A DNA stretch of 14,993 nt, taken from Pseudomonadota bacterium (GTDB lineage Bacteria; Pseudomonadota; Gammaproteobacteria; Burkholderiales; Thiobacillaceae). The notes under the pieces were generated by a model. It was not told where the DNA came from. It saw only the letters and a list, made by a program, of their open reading frames with translations, and made no database searches. Position numbers and translations under genes: made by a program. This document shows, in pieces, positions 14,050 to 14,993 of this stretch (the first letter of the stretch is position 1; every line of letters starts with the position of its first letter). Location: the NCBI GenBank assembly GCA_021821425.1, contig JAKACL010000034.1, positions 1 to 14,993 on the forward strand. Direction: 5' to 3'.

Positions 14050-14993
14050 ATGCGCCGCTCGCTTCCGCGTTTCCACTTTGTATCGCGCCCCCAGCGCGGC
14101 CTCTGCCTGAGCTGGCACAATCAGCGCGGCGCCACCCTCGTCGAATTCGTCGTTGTCGTCCCCATCGTCCTGTTCCTGTTGATGAACCTGATTCAATACG
14201 GCCTGCTCTACCACAGCAAGAGCCAGCTCAACTACGCCACCTTCGAAGCCGCCCGCGCCGGCACCACCAGCAACGCCAGCCCCGCCGCCATCCGCGCCGC
14301 GTTTACCCGCGCCATGACCGGCTATCACGGCGGCGGCACTAGCACCGCCCAGCTCGCCGCCTCTTATGCCAAGGCCGTGGCAGACACCCCCTACGTTCGC
14401 ATCGAAATTCTCTCCCCCACCAAAGAGAGCTTCGACGACTACGCCAGCCCCGGCCTTGCCGCCAAGCTCAAGACCAGCTCGCGTGTCATCCCCAACAGCA
14501 ACCTGGCCTTCATCAAGTGCCCGATCGACGTGCCCGGCTGCAACAACGACCCCCAGACCAATGCATCCGGCCAGACCCTGGCGGACGCCAACCTCTTGAA
14601 GCTGCGAATCACCTACGGCATCCCCGAGCGCAAACAGATTCCGCTTGCTGGCAAATTCATGAACTGGGCGCTCGGCATCCTCAACAGCGGCGACCCCGAC
14701 GCTTTTCGCCAGGGGCTGGTTGCAGCCAAACGCATCCCGGTGGTCACTCACACCGTGATGCGCATGCAAAGCCCCGCAATAGAAAATGCCAACGCCAGCA
14801 TCCCCGGCCCCGGCAACGCCGGCAAGCCCGAGGACCCGGGCCCGGGTCCTGGCCCTGGGCCGGAAGACGGGCAATTGCCGAAGTGCCCGGTTACCGACCC
14901 GGCATGCACGTTCGAGCCCCAGCCCGTGTGCGATCCCACCACCGATCCCAACGGTTGCCTGCCGCCCGGCTGCACCCAGGGCAATGCTCGCTG
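14050..14993 (+). CDS. tadE: TadE-like protein with Pro-Gly linker and Cys-rich tail (runs off window)
   Basis: At least 314 codons are open to the window end with no stop. A long basic leader ends at Gly27; cleavage before Ala28 puts Glu32 at +5 and Phe33 at +6 (GATLVEF). A membrane helix follows (33-52), and then the TadE signature YHSKSQLNYATFEAARAG (54-71). Residues about 72-250 are a periplasmic domain with Cys157 and Cys164. After residue 252 the chain becomes a Pro-Gly linker (PGPGNAGKPEDPGPGPGPGP) and then a Cys-rich tail with cysteines at 279, 286, 294, 303 and 308 so far. The tail is unlike ordinary TadE, which ends near residue 200. The start has no clear Shine-Dalgarno and is 12 nt after the glutaredoxin-like gene, so coupling is likely. 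The 3' end is missing. Confidence 0.9.
   Translation, partial: MRRSLPRFHFVSRPQRGLCLSWHNQRGATLVEFVVVVPIVLFLLMNLIQYGLLYHSKSQLNYATFEAARAGTTSNASPAAIRAAFTRAMTGYHGGGTSTAQLAASYAKAVADTPYVRIEILSPTKESFDDYASPGLAAKLKTSSRVIPNSNLAFIKCPIDVPGCNNDPQTNASGQTLADANLLKLRITYGIPERKQIPLAGKFMNWALGILNSGDPDAFRQGLVAAKRIPVVTHTVMRMQSPAIENANASIPGPGNAGKPEDPGPGPGPGPEDGQLPKCPVTDPACTFEPQPVCDPTTDPNGCLPPGCTQGNAR
14831..14850. repeat. Perfect 20-bp GC palindrome within the TadE-like Pro-Gly linker
   Basis: The 20 bases read identically on both strands, centred at 14840/14841 (core CCCGGGCCCGGG). They encode part of the Pro-Gly repeat, so the symmetry may come from alternating CCN and GGN codons. No terminator T run follows. It would form a strong hairpin in RNA or single-stranded DNA. 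Confidence 0.6.

Noticed and set aside
13309..14874. 521-codon open frame on the minus strand opposite the glutaredoxin-like and TadE-like genes
   Set aside because: Gly/Ala/Val-rich shadow translation spanning two recognisable genes on the other strand; no domain or start signal.

Overview
The window carries a complete-looking structural core of a tad/Flp (type IVc) pilus operon on the + strand. It is preceded by a LuxR-type regulator gene and flanked by a divergent, truncated metG. The DNA is GC-rich with tightly packed, overlapping genes. The EpsA-like look of the regulator and the form of the Tad proteins suggest a betaproteobacterium, perhaps of the Nitrosomonadales (Thiobacillus-like). 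That placement is an inference from style and not a database result.

Layout. (1) 1-1407, minus strand: the N-terminal 469 codons of methionyl-tRNA synthetase. (2) 1641-2420: a 259-aa regulator with a C-terminal LuxR helix-turn-helix. (3) 2421-2714: a 294-nt gap with no convincing gene but with two dyad symmetries just ahead of the pilus genes. (4) 2715-6974: a module of small exported or membrane-anchored proteins. These are an 87-aa Flp-type prepilin, a TadG-like protein, an eight-cysteine secreted protein of unknown function, a TadE-like pseudopilin, a second secreted unknown that looks internally duplicated, and a second, 62-aa Flp-type prepilin. (5) 6988-12954: the assembly machine, namely CpaB/RcpC, CpaC/RcpA secretin, a CpaF/TadA ATPase with an N-terminal FHA domain, TadB and TadC. 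(6) 12962-14993: a DUF192 protein, an exported glutaredoxin-SH3 fusion, and a second TadE-like protein with a Pro-Gly linker and a Cys-rich tail, cut by the window end.

How the genes fit together. The Flp-like prepilins and TadE/TadG-like proteins carry class III-type leaders and would be processed by a TadV/CpaA-type peptidase that is not in this window. CpaF would power TadB/TadC in the inner membrane to assemble the pilus, which exits through the CpaC secretin. CpaB would support the secretin in the periplasm. Many junctions are 4-nt ATGA overlaps (4357, 6127, 6786, 11199, 13315), which argues for one translationally coupled transcript.

Most unusual points: no tadZ/cpaE between secretin and ATPase, while the ATPase carries an FHA domain in which the usual phospho-contact Ser is Gly; a periplasmic thiol-redox protein and DUF192 inside the operon together with Cys-rich exported partners; an apparently duplicated module in the 6127-6789 product; and dyads upstream of the first pilin that could serve the adjacent LuxR-type regulator. 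No tRNA, rRNA, CRISPR array, insertion sequence or integrase was seen.
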